Below are positions 39,882 to 48,758 of a stretch of 48,758 nt of DNA, in pieces (position 1 is the stretch's first letter; every line of letters starts with the position of its first letter). The notes beneath the pieces are model-generated. The model searched no databases and had not been told where the DNA came from. It saw only the letters and a program-made list of their open reading frames with translations. This DNA comes from Bacillota bacterium (GTDB lineage Bacteria > Bacillota > Sulfobacillia > RBS10-35 > JAJYVN01): NCBI GenBank assembly GCA_021791995.1, contig JAJYVN010000001.1, positions 1 through 48,758 on the forward strand, written 5' to 3'. Made by a program: the position numbers and the translations under genes.

Positions 39882-42872
39882 GTGCATCGATCGCTCCGAA
39901 CTTGGGCTGCGGTGTTGCTGTCGGTCGTCCTAGTTGGGGGCATGGCTTATGCGTCATCCGACGTGATCGCGCCCGGCGGCGGTGGTGTATCTGTGGACAA
40001 TGCCTTGACCTTTGGAGTTGATGCTGGCCGTGCGCGGACGGTGAATAGTGACACGTATTCGGCGGGTACGGCGTACCCGAGCACCACCGGTACGTCCGGC
40101 TCGCAGCAATCCACAGGAGCACCGGACTTCGTTCCCGCGCCAGGCTTTGCGACGGCGTTGACCGGATCCCTCTGCTCGTTCTCGACACCGGTTGTATCCG
40201 GTAGCATGGCGTATCAGTACGCATTTGCGGCAGCTGGGGCGTGTGGGCCCAGGACGGCGGCGAGTTCGACAGGTGTGCTCTACGCAATGGACCTGTCGGC
40301 GACCCGGCCGGCAAACGCGTGGGGCGGATACGTTTGGACGGTTCCTTCGTCGTCCCAAATGACGTCGTGCAACGGCTCTGCACCCAATATGGCGGGGGTC
40401 TCGGCGCCAACGATCGACCCGACAGGACAATACCTCGCCATCGGAGCAGGGTGCGTGATGTATTGGGCTTCGCTATCGTCTCTGCAGCCGGGCTCCGCTA
40501 CCGAATCCGTCGCGTCACCGGGCAGTGGCTGGCAACAGAAGACGATTCGCGGTGAGACACCGAACGCGGGCAACGAGGTCGCCATGAGCCCGATCATTAC
40601 GCAGCCGTATACGGTGGCCTATAGCAGCGGGCTCGGATCGGTGTCGGTGTCGACGCCTTACGCTTGCGTAGGTGGCTGGGACGGTGGCATGGCTTGTGCC
40701 GCTATGGCTAGCAAACCAGGCGAGAGTCCGCCGCCGACCGTTCAGTGGGTCATCCCGACGACGGGCTCAAACAAAGATGGCCCCTCTGGCTATCCCATCA
40801 ACTGGATCGGAACGCCACAGAGTCTCGACAACGGCGGCCATGCGATTCTGACCTCGAGTCCGAGTTGGGACCCCCAGGCGAGCGTCAATGGATCCACTGG
40901 CGCCGTGGTATTCGGGATCAACGACGGGTCCGCCGGACCGGGTGCGGTCGTCTTCCTGGACCCGTTGTCGGGCGCCTCCACTATCGTCGTGCTGTCATCC
41001 GGGTTCGACGGGTTGCCGTCCAACGCCGCTGGCATCTCGTCGTCGGTGGTCGTCTATGAGTACGGCACCGGGAGCCCGGCCGACGGAACGGTGATCGTTC
41101 CCGACAACTATGGCGACCTCTACGAGATCAGCCCGGCGGGTCGCCTGCTGGCCTCCATGACTTCGGTTTCTGTCACCGCCCGAGTATCCTGTACGGCGCT
41201 GCCCTGGGACATCAGCGATCTGGCCGTTGGTAAGTACAGCATCTACGCGGTCGAGCACTGCCTGCAGACGGTCGATCGCTTCGGGGTGGCACCCTCGGGG
41301 GGTACCATTGCGCAGGTCGCCACCTACACCTCGAGCACGGGCTACTTCGACGGCGCCTACTCGCCCACGGTGGTTCGGTGCGCTGCCACCGCGTGTCCGT
41401 CCACCAGCACCGTCCCCGGTAGCGACGACGCGTACCTGTTCCTGAACGACAGGTCCAACATGTACGTCCTGCCGATCGGGGCGAACGCCAACGCCTCGGG
41501 CACGATGTCCGTCGCCCCGATCGGGCCCACGACTGGTAGCCCGCCGTTCGTGGCTGCCCTCCCGGACGCGGGCGTGAACCATACGCTACTCCTTTGGAGC
41601 AACGCGGGAGGCGGTGGCTTCGACTACTGGGCGCCCACCGTGTACGGGCCGGATTCGACCGGCGGTTCGGAGATCGTGAGCCTCACGGTGAACGGCCCAT
41701 CGGCCACAAGCGTGACGACGAGTGTGAACACCGCCGTCACGTTCGACATGACGGCAAGCCTGCCGAGCATCGGGCAGTGCGACCCGGTCTACAGCACCAT
41801 AGCGCCCAACGAGACCTGCCTGAACCTGTGGGAGACGACCGGCGGCGCTCCGGGTATCGTGGCCAGCTCGAACCAGTCGGCCGTTCAGGCGCCGTACCCG
41901 ATCACGGAGACGGGACCGAGCAGCTGGACCACATCGCTCGCCTTCGCGCAGCCCGGCACGTACCACCTGTACAGCGTTCTGATGAACAACTCGACCACCT
42001 GGGTGGGCGGGATCGAGCCGGGCCAGAGCCAGGTCACGTCCAACAACGTGACCGTCACGGTGGAGCCCTCCGGATCGAACCCGAGTCCCGCCCCGACATG
42101 CAGCACGCCAAGTTCCACTGGCTGGAACACGCCGGCGAACTGCGTGGGGTCGCTGCCGACGCCGGCTGCCGCCCAGGTGTCGGGGACCCTCACGATGGCC
42201 GTGGGGGATCAAGGCAGTAGCTACTCCCCGGTGTTTGATCCCAACTGGAGTCCCACGTCGGGTATGCCCGATCCGTGCATCACGCCGTCCGTCACGTGCA
42301 ACAGCCCCTACGTGGCCTACCTGCCCCAGCAGTATGGCCTCTTCGGGCAGCACTTGCTGGTCCGGGTGAACCCACCGGCGTACGCGTCCCGGCCGCCAAC
42401 ACTCAGCTCGCCGCCTACCGGGTACACCCCCCGCGTCTGCGACGTGTACTTCCCCTCTTCCGGCCAGGACTACGTGGCACTGCCGCAGGGCATCTCGGAG
42501 GAGACCGGCCAGCCGTGGACCCAGGAGTGGGACCCCCTCAAGAGTGCGGGGTCGTACCTGTACGGTACGGTGCTGGTCGACTGGGCGTGGTGGCCACCGC
42601 TTCCCACCGGCAGCGTCGTGGGTCCCGGGGACCTGACGTCGCACTGGGTTGCTGACGTGTACCGATGGATCTACCAGCGTGTGCAGACCGGAACCGACAG
42701 CAACGGTAATCCGGTGTACGAGTGGGTGCCAACCTGCACGAACCAGGGGCTCGAGAACGGCGCGACCAACCCACAGGTGAACCCGGCCCAGGGGGGTCAG
42801 GTGTACGTGTGGGGGGCCAGGATCGTGCTACTGCCGATCACGACGCACGAGCTCCTCTGGGGGCTGCCGTAG
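39882..42872 (+). CDS. Large secreted protein with beta-propeller and Ig-like regions
   Basis: This 996-residue exported protein has a signal peptide (MHRSLRTWAAVLLSVVLVGG, cleavage near AYA). A long beta-rich part with propeller-like segments follows (for example TVIVPDNYGDLYEISPAGRL and TGVLYAMDLSATRP), then an Ig-like region from about residue 610 (SLTVNGPSATSVTTSVNTAV). Its C-terminal part is Pro/Trp/Tyr-rich. GTG 39882 has AGGAGGT upstream. It lies in the pilus-linked block and could be a surface or pilus-tip protein, but no known adhesin motif is present. A terminator follows. Confidence 0.6.
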   Translation: MHRSLRTWAAVLLSVVLVGGMAYASSDVIAPGGGGVSVDNALTFGVDAGRARTVNSDTYSAGTAYPSTTGTSGSQQSTGAPDFVPAPGFATALTGSLCSFSTPVVSGSMAYQYAFAAAGACGPRTAASSTGVLYAMDLSATRPANAWGGYVWTVPSSSQMTSCNGSAPNMAGVSAPTIDPTGQYLAIGAGCVMYWASLSSLQPGSATESVASPGSGWQQKTIRGETPNAGNEVAMSPIITQPYTVAYSSGLGSVSVSTPYACVGGWDGGMACAAMASKPGESPPPTVQWVIPTTGSNKDGPSGYPINWIGTPQSLDNGGHAILTSSPSWDPQASVNGSTGAVVFGINDGSAGPGAVVFLDPLSGASTIVVLSSGFDGLPSNAAGISSSVVVYEYGTGSPADGTVIVPDNYGDLYEISPAGRLLASMTSVSVTARVSCTALPWDISDLAVGKYSIYAVEHCLQTVDRFGVAPSGGTIAQVATYTSSTGYFDGAYSPTVVRCAATACPSTSTVPGSDDAYLFLNDRSNMYVLPIGANANASGTMSVAPIGPTTGSPPFVAALPDAGVNHTLLLWSNAGGGGFDYWAPTVYGPDSTGGSEIVSLTVNGPSATSVTTSVNTAVTFDMTASLPSIGQCDPVYSTIAPNETCLNLWETTGGAPGIVASSNQSAVQAPYPITETGPSSWTTSLAFAQPGTYHLYSVLMNNSTTWVGGIEPGQSQVTSNNVTVTVEPSGSNPSPAPTCSTPSSTGWNTPANCVGSLPTPAAAQVSGTLTMAVGDQGSSYSPVFDPNWSPTSGMPDPCITPSVTCNSPYVAYLPQQYGLFGQHLLVRVNPPAYASRPPTLSSPPTGYTPRVCDVYFPSSGQDYVALPQGISEETGQPWTQEWDPLKSAGSYLYGTVLVDWAWWPPLPTGSVVGPGDLTSHWVADVYRWIYQRVQTGTDSNGNPVYEWVPTCTNQGLENGATNPQVNPAQGGQVYVWGARIVLLPITTHELLWGLP

Positions 42873-42886
42873 GGGCGGACTGACAT

Positions 42887-42920
42887 CGGGCTGGGCTTTC
42901 GGGCTCAGCCCGTCTTTGTT
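42887..42920 (+). terminator. Terminator after the large secreted protein gene
   Basis: A 10-bp stem with one G-T pair (42887-42896 with 42903-42912) and a 6-base loop is followed by TCTTTGTT. Confidence 0.8.
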
Positions 42921-42953
42921 GGTTGGCTCATCTCGTCTGTGAAGGAGCGGATC

Positions 42954-43604
42954 GTGTTGGCCCGTTGGAAGATCTTCGTTGGAGCCTTGGTCGCGGTGGT
43001 CTTGACCGGGGCCGTGTTGAGCTCGGCATCTCAGCACGCTGTCCGCAAGTCTGTGGTGCAGGTGAACCCGGGGACGAAGGGGACCTCGGCAAATCAAGCA
43101 TCGACGGCCCCTTTGGGCTTTGGCCTGCCCATGTGGGCCAATTACCGCCTGATCCCGGTCTGGACGCTTGCGGGGCAGCCCATGTACGTGAACGCGTCCG
43201 TCATGCCGGTTGTGTTCTTTGAGGCGAGCGACCCGGCGCCTGCCGAGCGTGTGGTGGCGGAGATGAGCAGGTTACCTGGGCCGCACCCGGTGGCCCTGGT
43301 CGCCACGGGGTTCCCGAAGGAGTCGCTGTCCGAGGCTGAGACACAGGGAAGGCGTGTTGCAGCCAGCGCCTTGCATGGCGCGTCGATCCTTCTGCTTCAG
43401 GGGCCGTGGGCCACGTTTGGTCAGACGCTGCCCATGCTGGCCTACCTCGGGCACACGGCCACCAACCCGGTGGTGGTGAGCTTCTCGAAGAGCGTCCCCG
43501 TGCCCGTGCTGAAGCGGGCGTTCGCCGACACGGTTGCGGGCATCTATCAGGGCCCGGTACCTACGGCCACGAAGCACGGATCCAAGAAGGGGGCAAAGTC
43601 GTGA
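42954..43604 (+). CDS. Membrane-anchored thioredoxin-fold-like protein in the pilus operon
   Basis: This 216-residue protein has an N-terminal membrane anchor (MLARWKIFVGALVAVVLTGA) and an extracytoplasmic domain with MPVVFFEASDPAPAERVVAE and ILLLQGPWATFGQTLPMLAYL, a thioredoxin-like pattern without the CxxC site. GTG 42954 has AAGGAG six bases upstream. Its stop overlaps the cpaB start (GTGA). A structural or chaperone role in pilus assembly is inferred from the operon. I do not recognise a named family. Confidence 0.6.
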   Translation: MLARWKIFVGALVAVVLTGAVLSSASQHAVRKSVVQVNPGTKGTSANQASTAPLGFGLPMWANYRLIPVWTLAGQPMYVNASVMPVVFFEASDPAPAERVVAEMSRLPGPHPVALVATGFPKESLSEAETQGRRVAASALHGASILLLQGPWATFGQTLPMLAYLGHTATNPVVVSFSKSVPVPVLKRAFADTVAGIYQGPVPTATKHGSKKGAKS

Positions 43605-44461
43605 GACGCCGTACGGCCGCGTTTGTCGGTCTTGCCGTGGCTGTCTTGCTGTCGGCCCTTCAGGTTCTCCTGTGGCGGGCGTCCATCGTGCCGACCGTGT
43701 ACGTAGCGGTGTCCAAGGCGCCCTTGTCGGCGCTTACGGCCGTCAACGCCGCGGACGTGGTGCCCAAGCCAATCCCGGCGACGGCGGTCCTTCCCGGCAT
43801 GGTCACGTCGTTCGCGCGGATCGCCCATCTGTATCCCCTGCACGACATCCCGGCTGGGGTGTACCTAACGTCGGCTGACTTCGAGAGCGCTCCGCTTCGC
43901 GATGGCCTTTGCCCTGGCGAGGTGTCCGTCACCGTACCCGTCCAGACCGCCGCCAACGCGGAGGGCGTCTATCCCGGCATGTACGTTGAGGTGACGCAGC
44001 CGGCCGCCGGGAACACGCCGACCGCCTCCAGCGGGCAGGGCGTGGTCGTGGCGACGGGCCTTCGGGTGATTGCGGTGATGACATCGAGTGGCGCACCCAT
44101 CAGCCAGGCGGCGCCGCAGTCTGGGTTTTCGGGACTAGCGAGCTCCGATACGCCGTCCATGGTGGAACTGGCCGTGCCTATGGGGAGCGCGCCGGCGTTC
44201 ATCAACGCGTCCGCTCACGGCGAGCTGGTCTTCTCACAGGATCCGTGGACCGGTCCGACCCAGGTGTGTACCGCATCCGCGACCGGTCAGGGGCCTGGGC
44301 CTGGAACGGTAGTTCCTCCGCAGGTGTCCTCTTCGGGAGCGCCTGGTCTGAGCGCATCGTCCCAGCCCGGCTCGCGCGTCGGTGCTGAAATTGGCTCCAC
44401 CGGCGGATCCCGCGTCAGGCCGGGCAGTTCGCCGACCGGCAAGTCCTCGCATAAGGGGTGA
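43601..44461 (+). CDS. cpaB: CpaB/RcpC-like pilus assembly protein
   Basis: This 286-residue protein has an N-terminal membrane anchor (FVGLAVAVLLSALQVLLW), a SAF-type domain (VYVAVSKAPLSALTAVNAAD, VVPKPIPA, DIPAGVYLTSADFE) and an RcpC-like part (SVTVPVQTAANAEGVYPGMY and VELAVPMGSAPAFINASAHG), followed by a Ser/Gly/Pro tail. CpaB proteins sit in the periplasm or cell wall and help pilus extension. It overlaps both neighbours by about four bases, so it forms a unit with the thioredoxin-fold gene and the large pilin-like gene. Confidence 0.82.
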   Translation: MRRRTAAFVGLAVAVLLSALQVLLWRASIVPTVYVAVSKAPLSALTAVNAADVVPKPIPATAVLPGMVTSFARIAHLYPLHDIPAGVYLTSADFESAPLRDGLCPGEVSVTVPVQTAANAEGVYPGMYVEVTQPAAGNTPTASSGQGVVVATGLRVIAVMTSSGAPISQAAPQSGFSGLASSDTPSMVELAVPMGSAPAFINASAHGELVFSQDPWTGPTQVCTASATGQGPGPGTVVPPQVSSSGAPGLSASSQPGSRVGAEIGSTGGSRVRPGSSPTGKSSHKG

Positions 44462-44466
44462 TCGTG

Positions 44467-47400
44467 ATGGCTACGCTCCTACGGCGATTGCGCTCCGAGG
44501 CCGGTGACTTCGGCACCTACATCGCCGGAGTCATCACCGTCATTCTGATCGGTGTCGCCTTCGGGTTGGGTGCCAACGTGGTTCACCTCGTCTCTGGGCA
44601 GGGGACGCTCACGAACATGGCGCAGGCCGCCGCGAAGGAGGTCGCCATTCAGGGCTGCCTTACGTCCCAGGACGTGAGCGCGGTCCAGAACCAGCTTCAG
44701 AGCCTCGGGTGGAATTCGGCAAACCTGCACACCTCGGCGTCGTTCTCGGCAACTCAGCCGCAAGGCAACTACGGCTCGACCGTCACCGTGGGCATGGACT
44801 ACAACATGCCCATCGTCATGTTTGGGACGATCAAGGCAGGATCCTGGCTGCTATCGGCGACGGGGAGCGCGCCCATGCAGTACGTGCAGCCTGTCGGAAC
44901 GTCGAGCTCGACTCCGGTGTGCCCGGGCACCTCGTACTCGGGCAGCACGACGCCCGTGGCCGAGGTGTACACGGACACCATGAGCGCGAGCACGAACCCG
45001 TCGGCCGGGACGCTTACCTTCACCCAGGGATCGTACTCCCCGGCGTCGGGCTCGAGCGGGTCCTCCAGCACGGGTTCGGGCGCTGTGACCATGACCCTTG
45101 CCGCGTCGCCGGCGAGCACGACTGTAGGCGGAACTGTCGAGTTCACGGGTCAGGTCATGGACGGCTCTACGCCCCATGCTGGTGCCACGGTGAACATCTC
45201 AGGCGGCGGCGCCGCGACCACGGCTATGACCGACAGCAACGGCGACTACCAGGCCGCGCTGTCGTTTACGGCGACCGGGACGTTCACCATCACGGCGAGT
45301 ACAGGCGGCGCGACCACCACGACCCAGGTTACGGTTGCCGCGGACAGCCCGGCGCAGGTCACGGTGAGCGCCCAGACGCCGGTGGCGGATGGGTCGAATG
45401 AGGTCATCTACGCAACGGTCACCGACCAGAACGGCAACCCCGTGGCGGACGGGACCCAGGTGCAGGTCTCATCCACGGACAGCACGGACGTCCCGAGCCA
45501 GACGCTCACCACAAGCAACGGTGAGGTTGCCCTGGGAGTGAACTGGACGCAGGTGGGGACGTGGACGGTGACCTTCACGTCGCAGGGTGTGTCGGGCAGT
45601 GCTTCCGTGACCGTGCAGCCCGGAGGGGCGCAGAACCTAGCCCTTTCGGCCTCCCCGGACCCCGCGACGGCGGGGCAGCAGGTGACCATGTCCGGGACGA
45701 TCACGGACTCCGAGGGCAATCCGGTGGCCACCGGAACTTCGGTCACGGTATCCTCCCCGACGGACCCTGCGGAGTGCCCCAGGCAGACCGTGACCACGGG
45801 AAGTGGCGGGGCATTTAGCGCGACGTGTTCCTTCACGGTGGCCGGTAGTCAGAGCCTGAGCGCCACATCGGGATCGGCGACCGGGAGCACGACGGTGACG
45901 GTTACGGCGGGGGCCGCGAGTCAGTTCGTAGGCGTGGCGCTGGCCCCCAATCCAGTCGACTCCGGCTCTGAACTCTCGGCCGCCGGTACCCTCGAGGACC
46001 AGTACGGCAACGCGGTGTCCGGAGCTACGGTCACCATGTCCGGTGCAGGGGCGATCGCCGGTACCACGACGACTGCCTCGAACGGCGCCTTCGCGGTCAA
46101 CATCACTCCGGCGAGCACCGGGCAGCAGACGATAACGCTTGTGTCCGGAAGCGCTACCTGGACCGGAACGGTTACGGTGAACTCCCCGAGCAGTTCGGAC
46201 GTTGTGGCGGCCTGGATCGGTACTCCGGGAACAACCCAGGTATCCGTGCCGGCCGGAAGCAGCGTGACGCTGGGCATGACAGTCACGTCCGGCGGAAGCG
46301 GCGTCTCGGGTGAGCAGGTCACCTTCACGGAGCCCTTCGTGTCAGGTGGGGGCACGTGGACGTGTACGACCGGAGCCAACGGCGAGTGCTCGGTTGCGGC
46401 GACGGGGTTTACCCAGACCGGCGACATTGTGGTGCAAGCGGCCATCCCGAACGGGGAGACGTCGGATGTCCAGGTCGAGGTTACGGCTGGGGCGCCCGCG
46501 AACATCGCGGGCTTTGCTTGCTCACCCACGATCCTTGGCGCCGGAAGCACGACGTCGTGCTCTGGCACCGTGACGGACGCCTACGGCAACGCTGTGAGCG
46601 GCTCAACGGTGTTCGTCTCCGGAGGCGGTGGTACCGCCTCGCCGGTGACCAGCAGCACAGGGTACTTCAACACCACGTTGACGATCACGGCCGCCGGCAC
46701 GGACACGATCACCGCCAAGGACGGGAGCGCCACGGCGTCCACGACAGTCACGGTCACGGCGGGAGCGCCCGCGGGTGCGATCGTTACGGACCCGGCCAAG
46801 GGCGGAACGTACTACTACGGGGAACCGTTCCAGGTCACCGTGCAGCTCGCGGACCAGTACGGCAACCCCATCACGAGCCTCCCTTCCGGTGAGGATTACT
46901 CCATCGGCATCGCGAACGCGGATAACGCGGGCAATGCCGGTCCTTACTGTGACCTCGTCGGGCCGACAAGCACCACGTACTGCACCTGGCAGATTGGTGG
47001 CTACGGGGCCGCGCCCGTGAACGTCCCGTACACCGGCTACGGCTATCCCTACAGCAACTGGGGATCCGGGCCCGTAGGGTCGGTCACCGGGCCGGACTCG
47101 GGGACCTGGGTACGCGACTCCGTGGTGGTGAACAGCACCAACTACGGTGTTGGGTACTACTCGGGGAGCACGTCGGTCCTGAGCGATTCGTCCTACGGCT
47201 GTATCTCCGCTGACAACATGTGCAGCGGCTTCTGGTACCTGGCGCCGCAGTACACGTGGACGGGAACGACGTGGTATACGGCGTTTCAGGAGGCGGCCGG
47301 GCAGGAAAGCGCTGATACGTCGGGTGATGGCGGTATCAACTACGAGGTGCCTTCGCAGATCACCGCCGGGTTCGCCGCCGGAGAGGACTCGGCGCTCCCC

Positions 47401-48162
47401 CCTCTGCCTGCATCCTCGGTACCTGGAAGCACGGTCACCTTCACGGAGCAGACCTTCATGCCGAGCCAGGTGTACCTGACCGTGTCCAACCCCACGGCGC
47501 TTCGTGATAACGAGATCGAGGTGGGAGGGGCGTACGGCTACCAGGATGCCGGGAACTACTGCGCCACCGTCTCGCAGACCAACCCCTACGGCGTTGCCCT
47601 CAACGTTGGCATCATGCAGGATCAGCCGAACCAGCAGGGCAAGGGCAACTTCTTCGACATCTCGCCGGGAGAGGCCACGATAGCGAATGGCGGAAGCGCG
47701 GTCGTCTGCGGCGGATCGTCGAACGGCATCACCAGCTACCCCACGGAAGCGCCGCACTCCATCATCGTGGCCGCAGCACCGTTAGGAGAGTCGCCGTTCC
47801 TACCTGGGGTGTCGTCCAGCTACGCGTCCACCGCGGTGGTGTGGGGCTCGACGTCCTACGGCGAGTGGTACATGTCGCCGTCTGGGGCGGCCTACGAGAA
47901 CGGGAATACCTGGGTACCCGTGACCTTCTACCTCGAGGAGGCTGGGATCACGGGTGCGGTTGGCCAGACCGAGTCTGTGTCATGCACGGGCTACAGCGGC
48001 GACCAAGTCACATGCCCGGGTTCGGTGACGGTGACAAGCAGCGCCACGCCGTTCACGGTGGACGTGTACGTCCCTTATGGGACCGTGTACGGCAACGTGA
48101 TGGTGAACGTCACGGTTGGCCCTGGGGAAGTCGTCTCAACCGACGTGAACTTTTACAATTAG
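44467..48162 (+). CDS. Giant pilin-like protein with tandem Ig-like repeats
   Basis: This 1231-residue protein begins MATLLRRLRSEAGDFGTYIA followed by one transmembrane helix (GVITVILIGVAFGLGANVVHL) and a TadE-like region (NMAQAAAKEVAIQGCLT, MPIVMFGTIKAGSWLLSATG). Six Big_1/invasin-type Ig-like repeats and a partial seventh follow at about residues 205-810. The C-terminal 420 residues are Tyr/Gly/Ser-rich and beta-structured. ATG 44467 has AAGGGGTGAT upstream; a GTG at 44458 overlaps the cpaB stop. It is probably a pilus-tip adhesin processed by the prepilin peptidase. The leader matches those at 24056 and 25491. Confidence 0.72.
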   Translation: MATLLRRLRSEAGDFGTYIAGVITVILIGVAFGLGANVVHLVSGQGTLTNMAQAAAKEVAIQGCLTSQDVSAVQNQLQSLGWNSANLHTSASFSATQPQGNYGSTVTVGMDYNMPIVMFGTIKAGSWLLSATGSAPMQYVQPVGTSSSTPVCPGTSYSGSTTPVAEVYTDTMSASTNPSAGTLTFTQGSYSPASGSSGSSSTGSGAVTMTLAASPASTTVGGTVEFTGQVMDGSTPHAGATVNISGGGAATTAMTDSNGDYQAALSFTATGTFTITASTGGATTTTQVTVAADSPAQVTVSAQTPVADGSNEVIYATVTDQNGNPVADGTQVQVSSTDSTDVPSQTLTTSNGEVALGVNWTQVGTWTVTFTSQGVSGSASVTVQPGGAQNLALSASPDPATAGQQVTMSGTITDSEGNPVATGTSVTVSSPTDPAECPRQTVTTGSGGAFSATCSFTVAGSQSLSATSGSATGSTTVTVTAGAASQFVGVALAPNPVDSGSELSAAGTLEDQYGNAVSGATVTMSGAGAIAGTTTTASNGAFAVNITPASTGQQTITLVSGSATWTGTVTVNSPSSSDVVAAWIGTPGTTQVSVPAGSSVTLGMTVTSGGSGVSGEQVTFTEPFVSGGGTWTCTTGANGECSVAATGFTQTGDIVVQAAIPNGETSDVQVEVTAGAPANIAGFACSPTILGAGSTTSCSGTVTDAYGNAVSGSTVFVSGGGGTASPVTSSTGYFNTTLTITAAGTDTITAKDGSATASTTVTVTAGAPAGAIVTDPAKGGTYYYGEPFQVTVQLADQYGNPITSLPSGEDYSIGIANADNAGNAGPYCDLVGPTSTTYCTWQIGGYGAAPVNVPYTGYGYPYSNWGSGPVGSVTGPDSGTWVRDSVVVNSTNYGVGYYSGSTSVLSDSSYGCISADNMCSGFWYLAPQYTWTGTTWYTAFQEAAGQESADTSGDGGINYEVPSQITAGFAAGEDSALPPLPASSVPGSTVTFTEQTFMPSQVYLTVSNPTALRDNEIEVGGAYGYQDAGNYCATVSQTNPYGVALNVGIMQDQPNQQGKGNFFDISPGEATIANGGSAVVCGGSSNGITSYPTEAPHSIIVAAAPLGESPFLPGVSSSYASTAVVWGSTSYGEWYMSPSGAAYENGNTWVPVTFYLEEAGITGAVGQTESVSCTGYSGDQVTCPGSVTVTSSATPFTVDVYVPYGTVYGNVMVNVTVGPGEVVSTDVNFYN
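45080..46770 (+). repeat. Six tandem Ig-like coding repeats of about 280 bp
   Basis: Repeated units of about 90-100 codons recur, with the recurring end (V)TVTVTAG(A) and internal motifs such as VTDxxGNPVADGT or EDQYGNAVSGATV and SNGAF or SNGDY. The units are diverged, so recent duplication is not indicated, but copy-number change by recombination is possible. Confidence 0.75.
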
Positions 48163-48207
48163 CCCGCAACAAGGCCGCAAGATCCGACCCCTCGGGCCAC
48201 CGACCAG

Positions 48208-48250
48208 GCGCCCCCCTCCCTGGCGGAAGGGGGGCGCTCTTGCTTGGTTT
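48208..48250 (+). terminator. Terminator of the pilus operon
   Basis: A 9-bp stem (48208-48216 with 48229-48237) with a 12-base loop is followed by TCTTGCTTGGTTTT. It ends the cpaB-giant protein unit. Confidence 0.85.
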
Positions 48251-48284
48251 TGCTCAGCCCTACTCGTGACAGGGGGATGAGACG

Positions 48285-48410
48285 ATGGCCCACGGTCCTG
48301 CCGGGCTCGACGGGTCCCGCGTCCTGCATGCCGTGTTCGAACGCGAGGTGCTGGTGGCGATGAGTCTACAGCCGATGATGGCGGTTGCCACCGGCCTTGG
48401 CGGCGCATGA
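48285..48410 (+). CDS. Small ORF with a good ribosome site, possibly frameshifted
   Basis: ATG 48285 has AGGGGGATGAG upstream and encodes 41 residues (MAHGPAGLDGSRVLHAVFER and onward) before a TGA. A one-base shift near 48400 would continue HEALFRIPRGAGVQPPVPWE for a further 25 residues to a TAG near 48487. The product is not recognised. It may be a short gene or the start of a broken one. Confidence 0.35.
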   Translation: MAHGPAGLDGSRVLHAVFEREVLVAMSLQPMMAVATGLGGA

Positions 48411-48505
48411 GGCCCTCTTCCGCATTCCACGTGGCGCCGGCGTGCAGCCGCCAGTGCCGTGGGAGAAGGCCGGGAGGGGCTGGTTCTAGACGACCTCAAG
48501 GACCG

Positions 48506-48758
48506 GTGGCCGCCACCTGCACCGAGGCCTTGGGCGTGGATGGCCTGCTGTCCGTCAAGGCTCAGCAGCTCAGCGGCATCGCCGTGCGGTGGCGCCAGGT
48601 GCCACGCGCCGTCGTGGGCGTCGCCGAGGTGGCCAGGGTCACGGAGGCTGCCGTTCGGGCCATTAGGGCTGCCACAATACCGTTCGCCGTTGACAATCTG
48701 AGCGCGGGGCACGCGAACGCGCGAGAGCTCGTCGCTCTCGGCCCTGGCGACGTGAAGT
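48506..48758 (+). CDS. Possible gene running off the window end
   Basis: A frame from GTG 48506 stays open to the window end (84 codons) and reads sensible helix-forming protein (EALGVDGLLSVKAQQLSGIA, VAEVARVTEAAVRAIRAATI). The ribosome site is poor and no family is recognised. It is a partial gene at best. Confidence 0.3.
   Translation, partial: MAATCTEALGVDGLLSVKAQQLSGIAVRWRQVPRAVVGVAEVARVTEAAVRAIRAATIPFAVDNLSAGHANARELVALGPGDVK

Overview
The window is GC-rich DNA from a probable high-GC Firmicute. The lineage is an inference from two genes: a SigI-type sigma factor and an AbrB-type regulator whose Cys-x-x-Cys tail is typical of Firmicutes. Most genes lie on the plus strand with strong GGAGG-type ribosome sites and frequent GTG starts. 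The exact genus cannot be read from the sequence. The combination of conjugation-type ATPase genes, a Tad pilus locus and defence genes suggests a plasmid, an integrative element or a chromosomal island.

Backbone. Positions 1-5311 encode type IV secretion parts: a partial membrane protein, a VirB6/TrbL-like channel protein, a PrgI/VirB3-like protein and a VirB4 ATPase. Tad (Flp) pilus genes follow: tadZ/cpaE, tadA/cpaF and tadB (5414-9696), tadC (22209-23048), a small Flp-like pilin, a membrane methyltransferase, a cpaA-type prepilin peptidase and a TadE-like pseudopilin (24056-26015). The locus resumes at 38823-48162 with large secreted proteins, a thioredoxin-fold membrane protein, cpaB/rcpC and a 1231-residue protein that joins a pilin-like N-terminus to tandem Ig-like repeats. 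Three of these proteins share an N-terminal LRRLR-acidic-G motif.

Insertions. Three blocks interrupt the pilus locus. The first (about 9.7-21.96 kb) is decayed and mobile: a frameshifted sigI, a broken secreted-protein gene, a 12-bp tandem repeat, an intact OmpR-type two-component system, a dihydrofolate-reductase-like gene, an IS1634-type transposase remnant, a DUF3052-like gene, a deletion remnant of a second two-component system, an ABC-2 permease with an embedded lectin-like domain, a CPBP protease and one intact IS1634-family element. The second (23.16-23.94 kb) is a divergent MerR/thioredoxin-like pair with a classic 20-bp-spacer MerR promoter. The third (about 26.0-38.76 kb) is a defence island.

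Defence island. An XRE repressor and an ImmA/IrrE-type protease are divergent from a four-gene ubiquitin-like conjugation operon: a 75-residue ubiquitin-like protein ending in Arg-Arg-Gly, an E2-like protein, a JAB/JAMM isopeptidase and a ThiF-type E1. Next come an AbrB DNA-binding domain fused to a PD-(D/E)XK-like domain, a type III restriction-modification pair (mod, res), a helicase-nuclease fusion and an unknown membrane-anchored protein. The ubiquitin-like operon, with its regulator pair and palindromic operator, is the most interesting system here.
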